A DNA stretch of 64,000 nt from the NCBI GenBank assembly GCA_037576195.1, contig JAQZDE010000083.1, positions 62,001 through 126,000 of the forward strand. Direction: 5' to 3'. Below are positions 13,001 to 24,500 of the stretch, in pieces. Numbering within the stretch: position 1 is the first letter of the stretch; each line of letters starts with the position of its first letter. The position numbers were made by a program, and so were the translations under genes. The notes below the pieces were generated by a model, which ran no database searches, was not told the DNA's origin, and worked only from the letters and a program-made list of their open reading frames with translations. The DNA is from Phytoseiulus persimilis. Taxonomy: Eukaryota; Arthropoda; Arachnida; Mesostigmata; Phytoseiidae.

Positions 13001-16000
13001 AAATTTCAGATGCGATAAATCTTTCTTTTTTCAGCTCCGAGCATCGACATGGAGATGTACGCGGGCGAAGGCCGAGAATGTGTGAATTGTGGCGCAATCT
13101 CAACACCGCTTTGGAGGCGTGACGGCACTGGCCACTACTTGTGCAATGCTTGTGGACTTTACAACAAAATGAATGGTGCACACCGCCCGATCATCAAAAC
13201 CCCTCGGCGACTGGTGAGTTTCATAAACATTCAATAAAAAAATATCTCTTCCGAGCGCTATTCCTTGGGAACGTCCCGTGTATTTCATCCCCAGCTCAAC
13301 TCCTGATTACATGAACAAATGAATAAACATCTTCTCCTAATCGCAGTCGCCTTCCCTCCAGTCGGCAAGCAGACGCGCTGGTCTCACTTGTTCGAATTGC
13401 CAGACGACGAATACTTCCCTCTGGCGGAGAAATAACGTCGGGGAACCCGTGTGCAACGCATGCGGTCTCTACTTCAGACTTCACGGGGTGAGTTCATGAG
13501 ATATCTCGATTTGTGGATCAAGATCTTAGCTGTCCGACTTCCCCTTGAGAGCGCCGCAGCTCTCCGTCGGGGTCTTGAAGCACCTTTCTCCCAACACGTG
13601 CTCTCCGCGAATTTCGGGAGCAACCATTTCCAGGCTGCGTTGTGTTCGCACGCGAGTACGGTCGAAGCATCCTCGATTGTGAGAATCGAGATAAGCGTAG
13701 AATCTCAGTCGTCACCTCGCGATCAATCTGATGCTTGTGTGTGTAGGGTCCGTGGATGTCGAGCATCGTCTCTTGACGAGAACGACAACTTCATTGACTC
13801 ATCCGAAAACAACAACCGAAAGAGCAAAAACGACCCCCAACAAGTTCCTCGGAAGTCGCTAGGTTTGCTGTTTTTGGAAACGTGTTAATCTCGGCGTGCT
13901 CGACGCGAGTAGAGCTTTTCCGGTCGCGATCAAGCGACGGCGCTTCTGGCAGGCCAGATGATGTCGTCGATACCGTTGGCAGTGCTCGGAAATTTTCGGC
14001 GCAGAGTGTGAGTTCAATAAGGACACACTCGTTAGCGAAACGTCATTCTCGCTACTTCGCGAACGAAAAGACCAGCTAGAGAGAGCGGGCGGATCGGTCG
14101 CCGAAGGTCTCAGGTTACCGCGCGAAATGCATTTGTCATCCGTCTGTTTGGAGAAGAATGAAAATGAAAGCGAGAGAACTCATCATCACGACAGCATCTT
14201 CATAAAACGATGAAAGAATGACTCCGTTCAAGAACGAGTGAATAGAGGAACTGAACGAGAAAAAGGACCAGAACAGTTCCATCTAAGATGGATCGACTGC
14301 TAAAGAGGCCTAAACTTACTCCCGTTGCTCGTTGGGAGTGATGTTGTTTTAAACGTTGGCGAAACTTTCTTCCTTCTACTCTACGCTTCCACCGGCCAGC
14401 ACTCGAACACTCCCTCTCCTCGACAAGTGAACAGCAGCGGCAACCTCTAACGTATCATTAATTTTGAATCGTAGGTGCCACGTCCGTTGACGATGAAGAA
14501 AGACACTATACAGACACGCAAACGAAAGCCGAAATGTTCGCCAAATCAGCAGCAACCAAAACCCATGCATGAGCTGCGGGACTCGGCAACCCTGACAGTT
14601 GGTAAGCATCTAGTTCTTGGCTCAGCGCTCCTGATCGTACCTCGTGCCCAATGAAGAGCACGGCGTGGATGCCATGAAATGCGTCGTTAATACATAAAAG
14701 CGAACGATCGACAGAACGCAAGATTAAAAACCACCATTGGCGTTTCAGCGGATGTCAACTCCTTGATGGGGCCCGGGTCGAAAATGTCGCTTGTTTCACC
14801 CGGACTGGGCCAAATGGCGTTTCCATCTTCGTCTCAAGCCCTTCCCCTATCTCAGAGCGTACCGTACCTGCAGAACACATCACCCCAGACGGTCGGAGTC
14901 GGGGTCTTACAAGCAATGCAACCGGTGATGTCGAGCCTCGCCAATTCGCTCAGTGGGGTAAGATTCACCGAAACTTGGAGGTCCCGTTCATAATCGATAA
15001 CTTGACATGGTTTCTGAATATTCTCATCACCTACAGCGGAGTTATGTATACTTCACCGATAGAGACACGGACACTGAATTCAAGTATTCGCTGTGAGAAA
15101 ATGGCGTTCCCATCGAATCCGCTTCGAAGCGTAGAATTTTCTCTTGTGAATGGGGAGATATTCTTCTTCAATGCTTCTATAATGGTTCTTTAATCTTCTT
15201 TGACAAACTCCGGATGATCTTTGTTTTACTAACATGTAAATAATTTCCTGTCTGCGGTGCGATTCAGACCTCTAATCTATTAGATGGATGTAGGTTGCTC
15301 TGACATTTAATATGCGATGAACGTCGAAATCTACATGGCCGAAAACTTCACGCAACTATATCTGTACGCGGAACAACGACGGCTATGGGCCTAATGACTC
15401 AACGCGTTGGAAAACCCGCCAGCCCTTTCTCGAAAGAACACCAAGGCAGGGAGCCCACATACATAGGCCTCACTCAGACAATGTCCGCGGAACGCTCCTC
15501 TGTGAGCTCCGTCCCGGGAACTACACGAGACATGAACAGAATAAATTAAGGATTTCTTGTTATTGACTAACTCCCGCCCGACTGTCTGGAGTGGATTCAA
15601 CTCTACGTCTCTGTCGACAATTCTTTTGGGAGGTCTCTCCCTGAACCTTGAAAATCAGACTCGCGAGCTCAGATATATTGAAATATTGGATGGAGTGGAA
15701 CATTGGCACACTGGTCACGACTGTCTTATTTGGGACGGTAGATAAACTCCATGAGGGATGAGAGCCCATACAGGGTGGTTGATGTGTATTCCAAATGAGT
15801 TGACGTGTTTTTGTGCTTGCATGCATCCGCATGAGGTCTGGGAGAGGATTGAGCCGGGTTGCTCGATTCCACTCTCTGAGTAGCGGGAGCCTCAAGAAAC
15901 TCAATGAGAGGAGATAATTTCCCCGTCTTCATCCGAGAGAAAGACGCGGAAAAGCCGCGGACCTCGTATGGGAGCGACTTCGTACGATTGTGAGACAATC

Positions 16001-16399
16001 AGTTGGACGAAAAACTTGTTGGATAGTCACGGGTCATCCAGCGAGTCTGAGAACTCAGCTACCAGTGAAATGGCGCGGTAGCCGCGCGACTATTTGTCTT
16101 GCGGTGATCTCGAGAGTTACGGCATGCAAGTTGCGTGAGAGCGCACCCTGCGGGTGGTGGACATCGCACAATCGCTTCATTCCGAGAGGGAATGTTCTTA
16201 GGAGAAGAAATCTTTGCGTGACCTATACGAGCCCCGACTCATATAGTTGGTTTTTCTGAGTCTCAATTTGACCTTTCATTTCCAGATGTTCCCAAGCCCA
16301 CTACCGACTTCAGCAGATCCTCGCGGGGTGTCTCCAGGCAGCTTCCTAATCGGTGCGCAAGCCATCAAAGAAGATATAGACAGAAACAACCATATGTGA
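7054..16399 (+). CDS. GATA-type zinc-finger transcription factor, GATA4/5/6 (pannier-like) class
   Basis: Ten coding exons: 7054-7199, 7411-7515, 8246-8345, 9209-9299, 9544-9957, 13035-13213, 13347-13487, 14475-14601, 14749-14957 and 16286-16399. All junctions are GT-AG and keep frame, giving 541 residues. Each finger has the C-x2-C-x17-C-x2-C pattern: C301/C304/C322/C325 and C363/C366-type spacing repeated at C360/C363/C381/C384. A basic tail ([15 protein letters not shown]) follows finger 2. Each finger has its own exon, as in animal GATA genes generally. The N-terminal half is rich in Ser, Gln, Tyr and Pro, typical of an activation region. The start is the first ATG after an in-frame stop in the exon beginning at 6999. 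GATA factors bind WGATAR sites in the nucleus; pannier-class members act in heart, dorsal ectoderm or gut development. Fingers and tail place it in the 4/5/6 group. Which paralogue (pannier, serpent, GATAd or GATAe) needs a tree. The 3.1-kb intron at 9958-13034 shows no gene. Confidence 0.93.
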
Positions 16400-18982
16400 G
16401 GACAGAAAAACCCCAAAAGCGAGAGATCATGTTCTACTCTCAGCAAGCTAATGATGCCGGCAACGTTGCAACCGAAGTTACTTCACGCTTTTTATAGTAA
16501 TTACGATATTGTTAATTTTAACGAAACTTTTCTATGCGGAAGTTACTGGCGCCATCATGCCGGGTCATGCTGACCATTATGATATAGCAGCAGCACAAGA
16601 ATTCCTGTTACATAGAGAGAAAGCGACATTCATCAAGGAGAAAAGTGCAACACGACGAAAATCAGGGGGAACGGTGTCGCCCGATATAGAGAGCTAGCGG
16701 TGCTTTTAAACATCTTAGGATTACGGAAAATATCAACGAGAGTATCATTGATATCATGAGCCGGCGATACGGAGAACGTGAAGAACGCATGTGCGTTTCT
16801 GGGCCTCGTAGCGAAGTACGAGCGGGCAAATTTGGCTACACGGTTGGTGCAAAATATCCCTGGTGAGCGTTCTTGAACCCGATTTGAAGAGGCGAGAGGG
16901 GTCTTTTCCACAAACGCAAATCCCATACTCCAAGGCGCTCGCAGTTGTTTGTGTGGTCAGATGGCTTCGACACCCGCTCCGCTTTTTGCCCGCTCATTGT
17001 TTTAAAAGAAAAAATGTTTGCTGAGTCGAGAGAAGCAAAAATGAGCAGACCACAGATGATCTCTGAAGATTATTCATTTTTAGATTTGTTTTGTCTGACC
17101 GGTATTTTGAGACTGATTCAATTCGAGAATGAGCGGAAGAAGACTGAAAACGTACTTCAAGGTAATATATGTAATAAACGTTAGCCGCGAACTTAGACAA
17201 ATGAAGTAGACAACTTGAGCACGTGTTCTTCTTTTCTGCATCATGGAAGAAACGTTGAGTGGCTAAGTGCCAGGAAAGTCAGTTCCAGGAGCAGAATGGC
17301 GACAAAAAGCGTTTCGCTCAATATATTCCTCCCACTGCGAGTCTCTGTCGGAGTACCAGCCGTTCAAACTCAACGTTGGGAGAAGATTGCAAGATTCACC
17401 TGGATAGCTCTTAGTGAGCCTGATCATGTTTGTTGGTACGCGCCGACCGAGACCCGAAGTACAGAAGTCTCCAGGCATCCTCTGTGAGACATTCAAACAG
17501 ATTCTCTTTCGCGATCCAAACTCGCAGAACAATGGCGTTTGAGGATACCGTTGTTCGATAAGGTGTTGGGTGTAAGTATTATTACTCGAGTACAGATGGC
17601 TTGCCATCGATTGCTGTGGCTTGCTGTTGAGATAACAGTTCTCGCAACCTCGGCCATGATCCGATTGGGCGACGAAAAGACCTAATCCGACCGTCCTTTC
17701 GAAGTTTTGAGTCTGTCTGGGTTGCCGCACTTCTAGACGTGTTCAGAAGAGTTGTCTCAATCCTGGTTTCGTTCACTTTCGGAGAGTTTGGACCAAACTT
17801 TGCAGATCGAAACCAGTGGCGTAGCGAGCCTTCATGATGCCTGGGGCGGACTTGATGCCCCCCCCCTCTTCTTTGGGGTCCGAGAAGATGAATGCGTTTT
17901 ATGCGCACTGATTGAATTTTTGCATTACCTCGGACATAAAATATGATCATCTGAAATGGGGATCTTCAGAAAGAATGGAGACAACTTGCGCGAGCTGACC
18001 CGAATGAGAGCAACTAGAATATTATATGAGCAACTGGATTACCTATTCTTGGAGGATTATTTGCCTCACTTCTGGAGCCCCGAATCTTATATTGACTCCT
18101 CGAAGTTAAACTCATCCATGATGGACATCTCGATAGATAGAACAGCAAGGTTTGTCAACTTCGTTGGCTCGATCTGTGACCCGAGGCAGAAACGAAATGA
18201 ACTGAACGTTGCCTCTCGATCAGGAGGGAGGACGAAAAATATATGGTGGTTCGTCAAGAGGGTGAGAAATCAGATGCAACGATCGGACTCCGCCCCACTC
18301 TGAAGATTCCGGAGTAAATCTACCCGGAAGAGCTTGAAAACCCCAATGTGACAGGCATGGAGGGGCATTCTAATGCCCCTAGTGACCTGATTCCCGGGCG
18401 TAACATTGGAATGACTCGACAAGATGCTTCAAGAGATAAGAACCGTCTCCAAGGATCCCTTTAAGCCCTAGAAATTGGTCCTGAATCCTCGCAGTCGGCT
18501 TCTCAATGCAGCAATCGGTTCCCGTGCGGATGAGACACGATACAGCGACAAAACCCTTCACGCAGAGAAGGAAAAATGCAGAAAAGAACTCAGAGGACAG
18601 AAACGAACGAGGAACGAGTACTCGGTTGGTCCGCCACATGGCTGACCGGTCGGAGTGCGGCCGTACCAGCGATCACACACAGCAAACATTCCCTCCAACA
18701 TCGTCCTTCACAGTCCCGACATCGCACCGACGAAGATGTGGAATCTCATCCCTTCTCGTTCCGTCAGTTCTTACTGATTTTGAGATCAACGAGGAGCATT
18801 TACTTGAAACGGAGAGTGATCTGAACTGAAAGCGACGAGTACGAAACAGGGGAACCATATTTATTCCACCCGCTTCTATGCGCGAACCTCCGATTCGACC
18901 ACCACTCCTACTTGAATACGAGAAGTCGCTGCTTGATAAACCAGTTCTCCCGTGGAGCTCATGACAGGAACCCGCTAGTAGT
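16400..18982. other. Intergenic region, no gene seen
   Basis: Probably the GATA 3' UTR up to about 17.2 kb, then non-coding sequence. The short frames here, for example 17956-18303 on the plus strand, have no domain I know and no splice context. Confidence 0.4.
17173..17178 (+). terminator. Candidate polyadenylation signal of the GATA gene
   Basis: AATAAA lies about 770 bases after the GATA stop codon and is the first such hexamer I noticed downstream on this strand. A 3' UTR of that length is plausible for a developmental regulator, but no transcript end is known. Confidence 0.4.
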
Positions 18983-18994
18983 TTGAAGCTGACG

Positions 18995-19033
<39 letters not shown>

Positions 19034-19157
19034 GCGTCTTAATTTGACTCGACACGGGAGAACTCACCTGGTCCTGACACTAGAAGGATTGACAGATTGA
19101 TAGCTCTTTCTTGATTTGGTAGATGGTGGTGCATGGCCGTTCTTAGTTGGTGGAGTG
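18983..19157 (+). pseudogene. Fragment of 18S (small-subunit) rRNA sequence
   Basis: About 175 bases follow the universally conserved 3' part of eukaryotic 18S rRNA. They include the block GGAATTGACGGAAGGGCACC at about 18998, then GGAGTGGAGCCTGC, AATTTGACTC, GGATTGACAGATTGATAGCT and GGTGCATGGCCGTTCTTAGT, ending in TTGGTGGAGTGA. Flanking sequence is unrelated to rRNA on both sides, and several normally invariant bases differ. The segment corresponds to roughly helices 30-38 around the decoding-side head. It is an isolated, diverged piece rather than part of an rDNA unit, so it is best called an rRNA pseudogene fragment. It could also be an insertion of rRNA from another organism, because the divergent stretch after ACTCACCTGG does not look typical of arthropods. 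Confidence 0.88.
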
Positions 19158-19264
19158 AGGCCGAACTTGTGTGCTTTTCTTCCCAGTTCAAAATCATTTC
19201 ACATCTCTCCGAATTGAGGTGCCGTCTCTATTCCTCAATGCACGCTGTTTAGATGCCTGCTCCA

Positions 19265-19789
19265 TCAGCTGAGAAAGTCTGCCGAAACTGGCTCCTGCCT
19301 CGGGGTGGGAAGTTGCGTCGGGAGGAGGATCTCCCTTTCGTACTCGTCGCCCCCCCTTGCGGCTAACGATAGGTTGTGGTGCGAGAATCCACTGTAGAGC
19401 GAGACTTCAACACCATAGCGCTGGCTGGGCTCTGGAATCGACTGAGAATTCTCCGTTCGATGACTCAGTCTCTCAGCCCTGCCCTCGGCAGACACACCCT
19501 TAGCGGACGTCGCACACAGGGCCCTGGAGCCAGACAACCGTTTCTTGATTTTCCTCAGAGGCCAGCGTCGGACGCTCAGGTCCTCTACCCCTCCTAGGTT
19601 GACCCAGACGATAGGAGCAGGTCGACTGAATCGTGGGAAATTGTCGAATTTGTTGAGTCGGTGGGTACTTCCGATGGCAGCGAGAACGACGAAACCCTGT
19701 CTGCTGTCGATCGAGCAGTCGCTCATTGGAACCTGCGAGGGATTCCAACAGATGCCGCTAAAAGCTTGACAAAGCGGAACAGCCTTCAC
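19265..19789 (-). CDS. Hypothetical 174-codon open reading frame, unrecognised
   Basis: One uninterrupted frame of 174 codons runs from ATG to stop, just beyond the 18S fragment. The N-terminal part (about residues 20-80) has an ordinary amino-acid mix, including APIVWVNLGG followed by DLSVRRWPLRKIKKRL. The C-terminal half is rich in Ser, Arg and Glu. I recognise no domain. Other frames here are also unusually open, so GC-rich composition may explain it. It could be part of a decayed mobile element, given the neighbouring rRNA piece, or chance. Confidence 0.2.
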   Translation of the reverse strand: MKAVPLCQAFSGICWNPSQVPMSDCSIDSRQGFVVLAAIGSTHRLNKFDNFPRFSRPAPIVWVNLGGVEDLSVRRWPLRKIKKRLSGSRALCATSAKGVSAEGRAERLSHRTENSQSIPEPSQRYGVEVSLYSGFSHHNLSLAARGGDEYEREILLPTQLPTPRQEPVSADFLS

Positions 19790-21577
19790 CGGGCTGCTTT
19801 AGTCTCCATCTTCGGAATAATGAGCATCTCTCAGAAGTACTCAGTTTATTTACGTGGACAGACACGCTGCTTCAATCCTTACTATCGAACTTGCGGGATC
19901 GAAGGGCTTCCGCTACAACGACAGCGCTAGTTGTGGATTCTTCCGCTCCGGGCTCGCACTCACTCACAGATCCGCACTAACCGGTGACAGTAAGAATAAT
20001 TTACGCCGAATAGACCCCAAGATTGAACAAACTCGCCTCTCATCACAAATGCTTGACTGTACTGATCGATTCGAAATGCGAAACACGCTCTAGTCCGATT
20101 GTATGTACAAAATATCCACCGATAAAGCAATCGCAATGCTGTATTGGACGTATAGCACTAACTAAGAGTAATCCAACAACGGTTTCCGATCTCCGTCTCT
20201 GAATAAGCCAAGCGTTGGATGGCTGGAGCAAAAGTCGAACGAAAGTCTATGGAAACCAAATATCGAATTCCGTCTGTATGTTGCACGTCGTCGGCTGACG
20301 ATGCTCGGGGAAAGCTGATGCGTTCAATGGAATTTCTCGAGAGGAAGAAACTGAGAGTCTTTAGGATGACTCTAGCATTTAGATGACTTCAGTCTCAGTC
20401 GATAATACCGTGAGCTGCATGAAAAACAGTATTTGGAGGATCTGAGCAAGGCGCGCAAGAATATACCGCTAAGAATCAGTCCGTTTGTCTGCTGAGGGGC
20501 TAAGGAAGCTTCCGAAAAGGAATTGTCGGATTTCGATAGCTTTTTTAGTATAGAGAGCCGTACCCGGAACTAGATTCTTATGCGGGAAAAATGTTAGAAC
20601 TTCCTCCATGCACACTTCAGGGCAAAGTTTGGCTGCGCCAATATCGATTGGCCATCTTCTTATTTCTCGACATCGGAGACTATTGTCGAGTTGAATTATA
20701 CACGCGGAATAGCATTGTAAGTATCCTAAACTATAAAATGTGGAGCTGGCTCTTCATTGAAACCTCAAAATACACTCCACCAACGGACTCCGAACCTCAG
20801 CGGATCACCTGCCTCACCTCGAGGTCAACGGGTTGTTGTAAAAAATTTCGTCGTGTGAGTTTCCGGAAGAAAAACTTAAAAAGTTCGGGACAAAACTTCC
20901 CTTGATATCGTGGTTCTTTTTGCTGTAGGTATACTCATTATTGCATCCGTCATCGTAGCGAAACGTCACGCTGTATTCGGTTCCAACATCTCAGGCAGGA
21001 AACGACGTGAAGGCTTGATGTTGCGCCCACCCTGCACTACCACCCCTTGCGCTCCCCTACATCTTCACCGAAGAGGCACGAAAAGCGCTTCGCACGGGGA
21101 AGCCTCGTTGGTAGAATATTCGATAAGGTAGGGATCTCGGGGAACCATCACTGAGCTGAGCTATGTACCCTGCGCACGGGTTATCATACCAACAGCTATC
21201 AACTCGTTCGTTCATTATGAAACAAGAACAAAGATTACGTACTCCGTCCTGAACTTAGACGGCTGACAACAGAATGCCATATCGCTGGAAGTCGATATGA
21301 ACTAGCTGCGCGCTTCTGATTCTTTCGTTAGCTGGCACGTGGAAGCCCTGGAACCGGTTTCCAAAGCATTGGCTCCAACCGCGCCCAGGCGCGAAGCCCT
21401 AGTTCCTCGTATGTACAGTAGATAGTTGCAGGCATTTGATCTTGCGTGTACCAACCGACCGCGTTCTTCAACATGGTCTTCATTGCTTAATGTTAAAACA
21501 CTCGCATAGGATTTCCGCCCAGTTGCTATGTGCAAGGCCACCGGTACCATGCAGTCTTTGGCATCAAGATTCCCCGC
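19790..21577. other. Intergenic region downstream of the zinc transporter
   Basis: This stretch lies 3' of the minus-strand zinc transporter and probably contains its 3' UTR. The nearest AATAAA on the minus strand that I noticed is near 19.84 kb, which is far. No gene, tRNA or repeat is recognised. Confidence 0.35.
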
Positions 21578-24500
21578 CTACATGGTGGTTTGCGTTGATG
21601 CCTCTTCCCTGGGAACGATGCGGACTTGCGGGAGCGAAGGAGAGCCTTTTTGGTTGGGTGGTGTTGGGGCGAGACAGCATTTCTGCTGAACGCAATTGTT
21701 TACCTGTTGGCAAAAGAAACTTCATGGAGTACAAAGAATGAAAGAGGGTTGTTAGAGATCTTTCAATACGAGGTGCTTAGTAGGGAAATTTGGCTCCCTA
21801 CCGGGAAACTAAGGATTGTGCCATTATCCGTGGAACCACGAAGGAAAATCAGACATGGCAGAAATCGTACCTCGTCCAAGGGACACTCTAAAGAGCAGTC
21901 TTTCGAATCAGCATAATGTTCGCCAGCACTGATGAACTCCGGCTGGATTGTAGTGGAGTGGATGCCTTCATTATGGAAAAACTCTTTGACTTTCCCAGCG
22001 ATCCGCATGTAATCGGGAAGACTGCGACACCTGATATGCGCAGAGGCGATGATTCGTTCGCCAGCGAGTTGCCAAACGTGAAACTCATGAACTGCCAAGA
22101 CCCCGTCGATCTCTTGAATTAACTTTTGCTGCAAGGAGACGGAAATTCTCGTATTTGATGTTGCCCCACCATCAGTACCTTAGTATAGCGTAACACAGAG
22201 ACTAACGGAACTGAGTGGAATAGAAAAAGTACTGTACGGATTACCTGGAGAGAATCGATCTGAATGTGAGTCGGGACCGTCTGGAGGAGAATGAGAGCGG
22301 AATCCACGAGCAAGGGCATTGTGGACTTCATGATCAAGCAAACCATGATCAAGGACAGAGCCGGGTCAACGAAGAATCTGAGGAATGAAATGTGTGAGTT
22401 TTCAACCTCTCAGAGGAGAAACGGAATAACTCCGCACCGAACTGCGATCACAGAGGATTTCGTAACGAAGCGCTCAGGGAAGATGTTGGCATTTAGGGTC
22501 CTGTACAACGACCGTCCCCATCGGGCATTCAGATCCCGCTCGAGAGAGAGAAACGAACCTGTATTCCCAGTCCGTTTTCCAGATGATGAGCGCAGAAATG
22601 ATGACTACTACAGATCCCAGAGCGTCGGCTAGAAGGTGCAAGTAGACCCCGCGTATATTGAGGTACCCGGCCGCGACAGGATGTCTGAGCTGTTTCACGG
22701 CTTTCGTCTGAAATGATAGAATATCAGTCCTCAGAACTCCTTGGAATTCTCCATTTCGTGAAACATGGACCCCATGCCGACACTGAAGCACCTCGTTCAC
22801 CCTCAAAGAGCACAGTACACGGGGAGGGATCAAGTACACATTTCGGAGAATATCGGCGCGGACAGACAAGAAGCTATAGCATCCAACCATCCAGACAATG
22901 AGCGTGATCAACTCCACAGCGCGTCGTGGGCTTCCGACTCTATACTCTTGAAGAATCTGAGTTCGTCATTAACTGATCAAGTTAGAAATTCTCAACAGGT
23001 TGGGGCAAACTAGCGTATTGTTCGGACGACGACGGAGCCTGGAACGGAGACCGAGAAGACATCCCGGCTCACGGAAGCGAACGGAAGCTTGCATGACACT
23101 GACGCTGAGCACAGTAAAGTTCACGAAACAAGAGACAGCGAGCAACACAAATGATACAGAAGATATGTCACAGAAATCTTCCGAATGAACAACTTACCTC
23201 GCTGTCCTAAAAATCAACAGAAAAGCAAAATGAGTGATTCAAGTCTTCTGGAGAAGAGCTCCCAACAGCAAGGGGGAAAAAATTGCGATAATTCGCTACC
23301 GAGCAGCGAGAACAGAGAAGGATTGTACAAGCTGTATCAAAAGCTCTCAAACTAAGTTGATTTTCAATGACCTCCATCGAACCGCGAGTAGAACAGTCCA
23401 GCGACCATGCAGCGCGTTTTCAGCGACGGTTTCGGGCTGAATTCTCATCGTAAAGCTTTTAACGTACTCAGAAATGAGCCGCCCTAGGAAGCTACGATCG
23501 TTTCCGGGGCACAATTGAGCGGCCTTGTACGACCATTATTCCTCTCCAGTATTCTTCCGGGAACCATTGTGAGCCGGAATCCACAGTGTTCGAGAGAAGT
23601 TTCGCCACTGTAAGGGACCGCTCGTCCCGGAGTTGTTCAAGAACGGGTCGGGGTCGATTTCGGTTTCGGCATAGCGCCAGTTCAAGAAGTGGTCTCGGAG
23701 CCTGATGCTCAGACACTGTTTCCGAACCATTGATGAAGTTCTCGGGCCCCCAGGTTCTGCCGAGCGAGCAAGATTGTAATTGAGCACTACCTGTGTCAAG
23801 AACCATAGCAACCCCCGACAGGGAGGACAGGACCGAATCAGCAGAAATCGAGTCCGTGCCGCCATCGGTTCTCGGAGCGAGACGCTTGGACCCGACGGCT
23901 GAGTCTCAAGGAACATGACGCTACAAACTTTTCGCAGGTTGAAAGATTTCCAGGGAAAATATAGGCTCTCCTGAACATTCGGAAAGTTGTGATAAGCCCG
24001 CCATATACAGGTGATACATAGTTTTGCTCATGGAAACGACTCCCCAAATGTGAGGAGCACATAGATTGAATCATACTGTTCTTCGAACACAGTTGGACAA
24101 GTTATTTTTGAGGCTCCGAAGAGCAGACGATGAGCCTGGGCTCAGAAGTTCGCGATGCAGTTCCGCGTATGGAGATACTTTGTTCATAGTCATAATTCTT
24201 TCTGCAAGCTTCCATGAAGCACACACAGTCGGACAGGGGATCGAATCATACGAGCCGAGCCGTCGCTACTCATCGCCTTGCCATGGAGGGCTCCAAGAAT
24301 ACCTCATCTGAGGCTCAACGGAAATTCTTTAGAAGTATTGAACTGCTGAATATTTGGAACCAATAGTTCCCCGCATCGTCTCACTTTGAGGGATCTCGAA
24401 GCACCTAGACACTTCGACAGCGGCGTACGCATGCAGCCATCGACTCTGCTGCAAATCCGATGGCGCGCACCAAAGACGAAAGTGGCTTGCCGGTTGCGGG

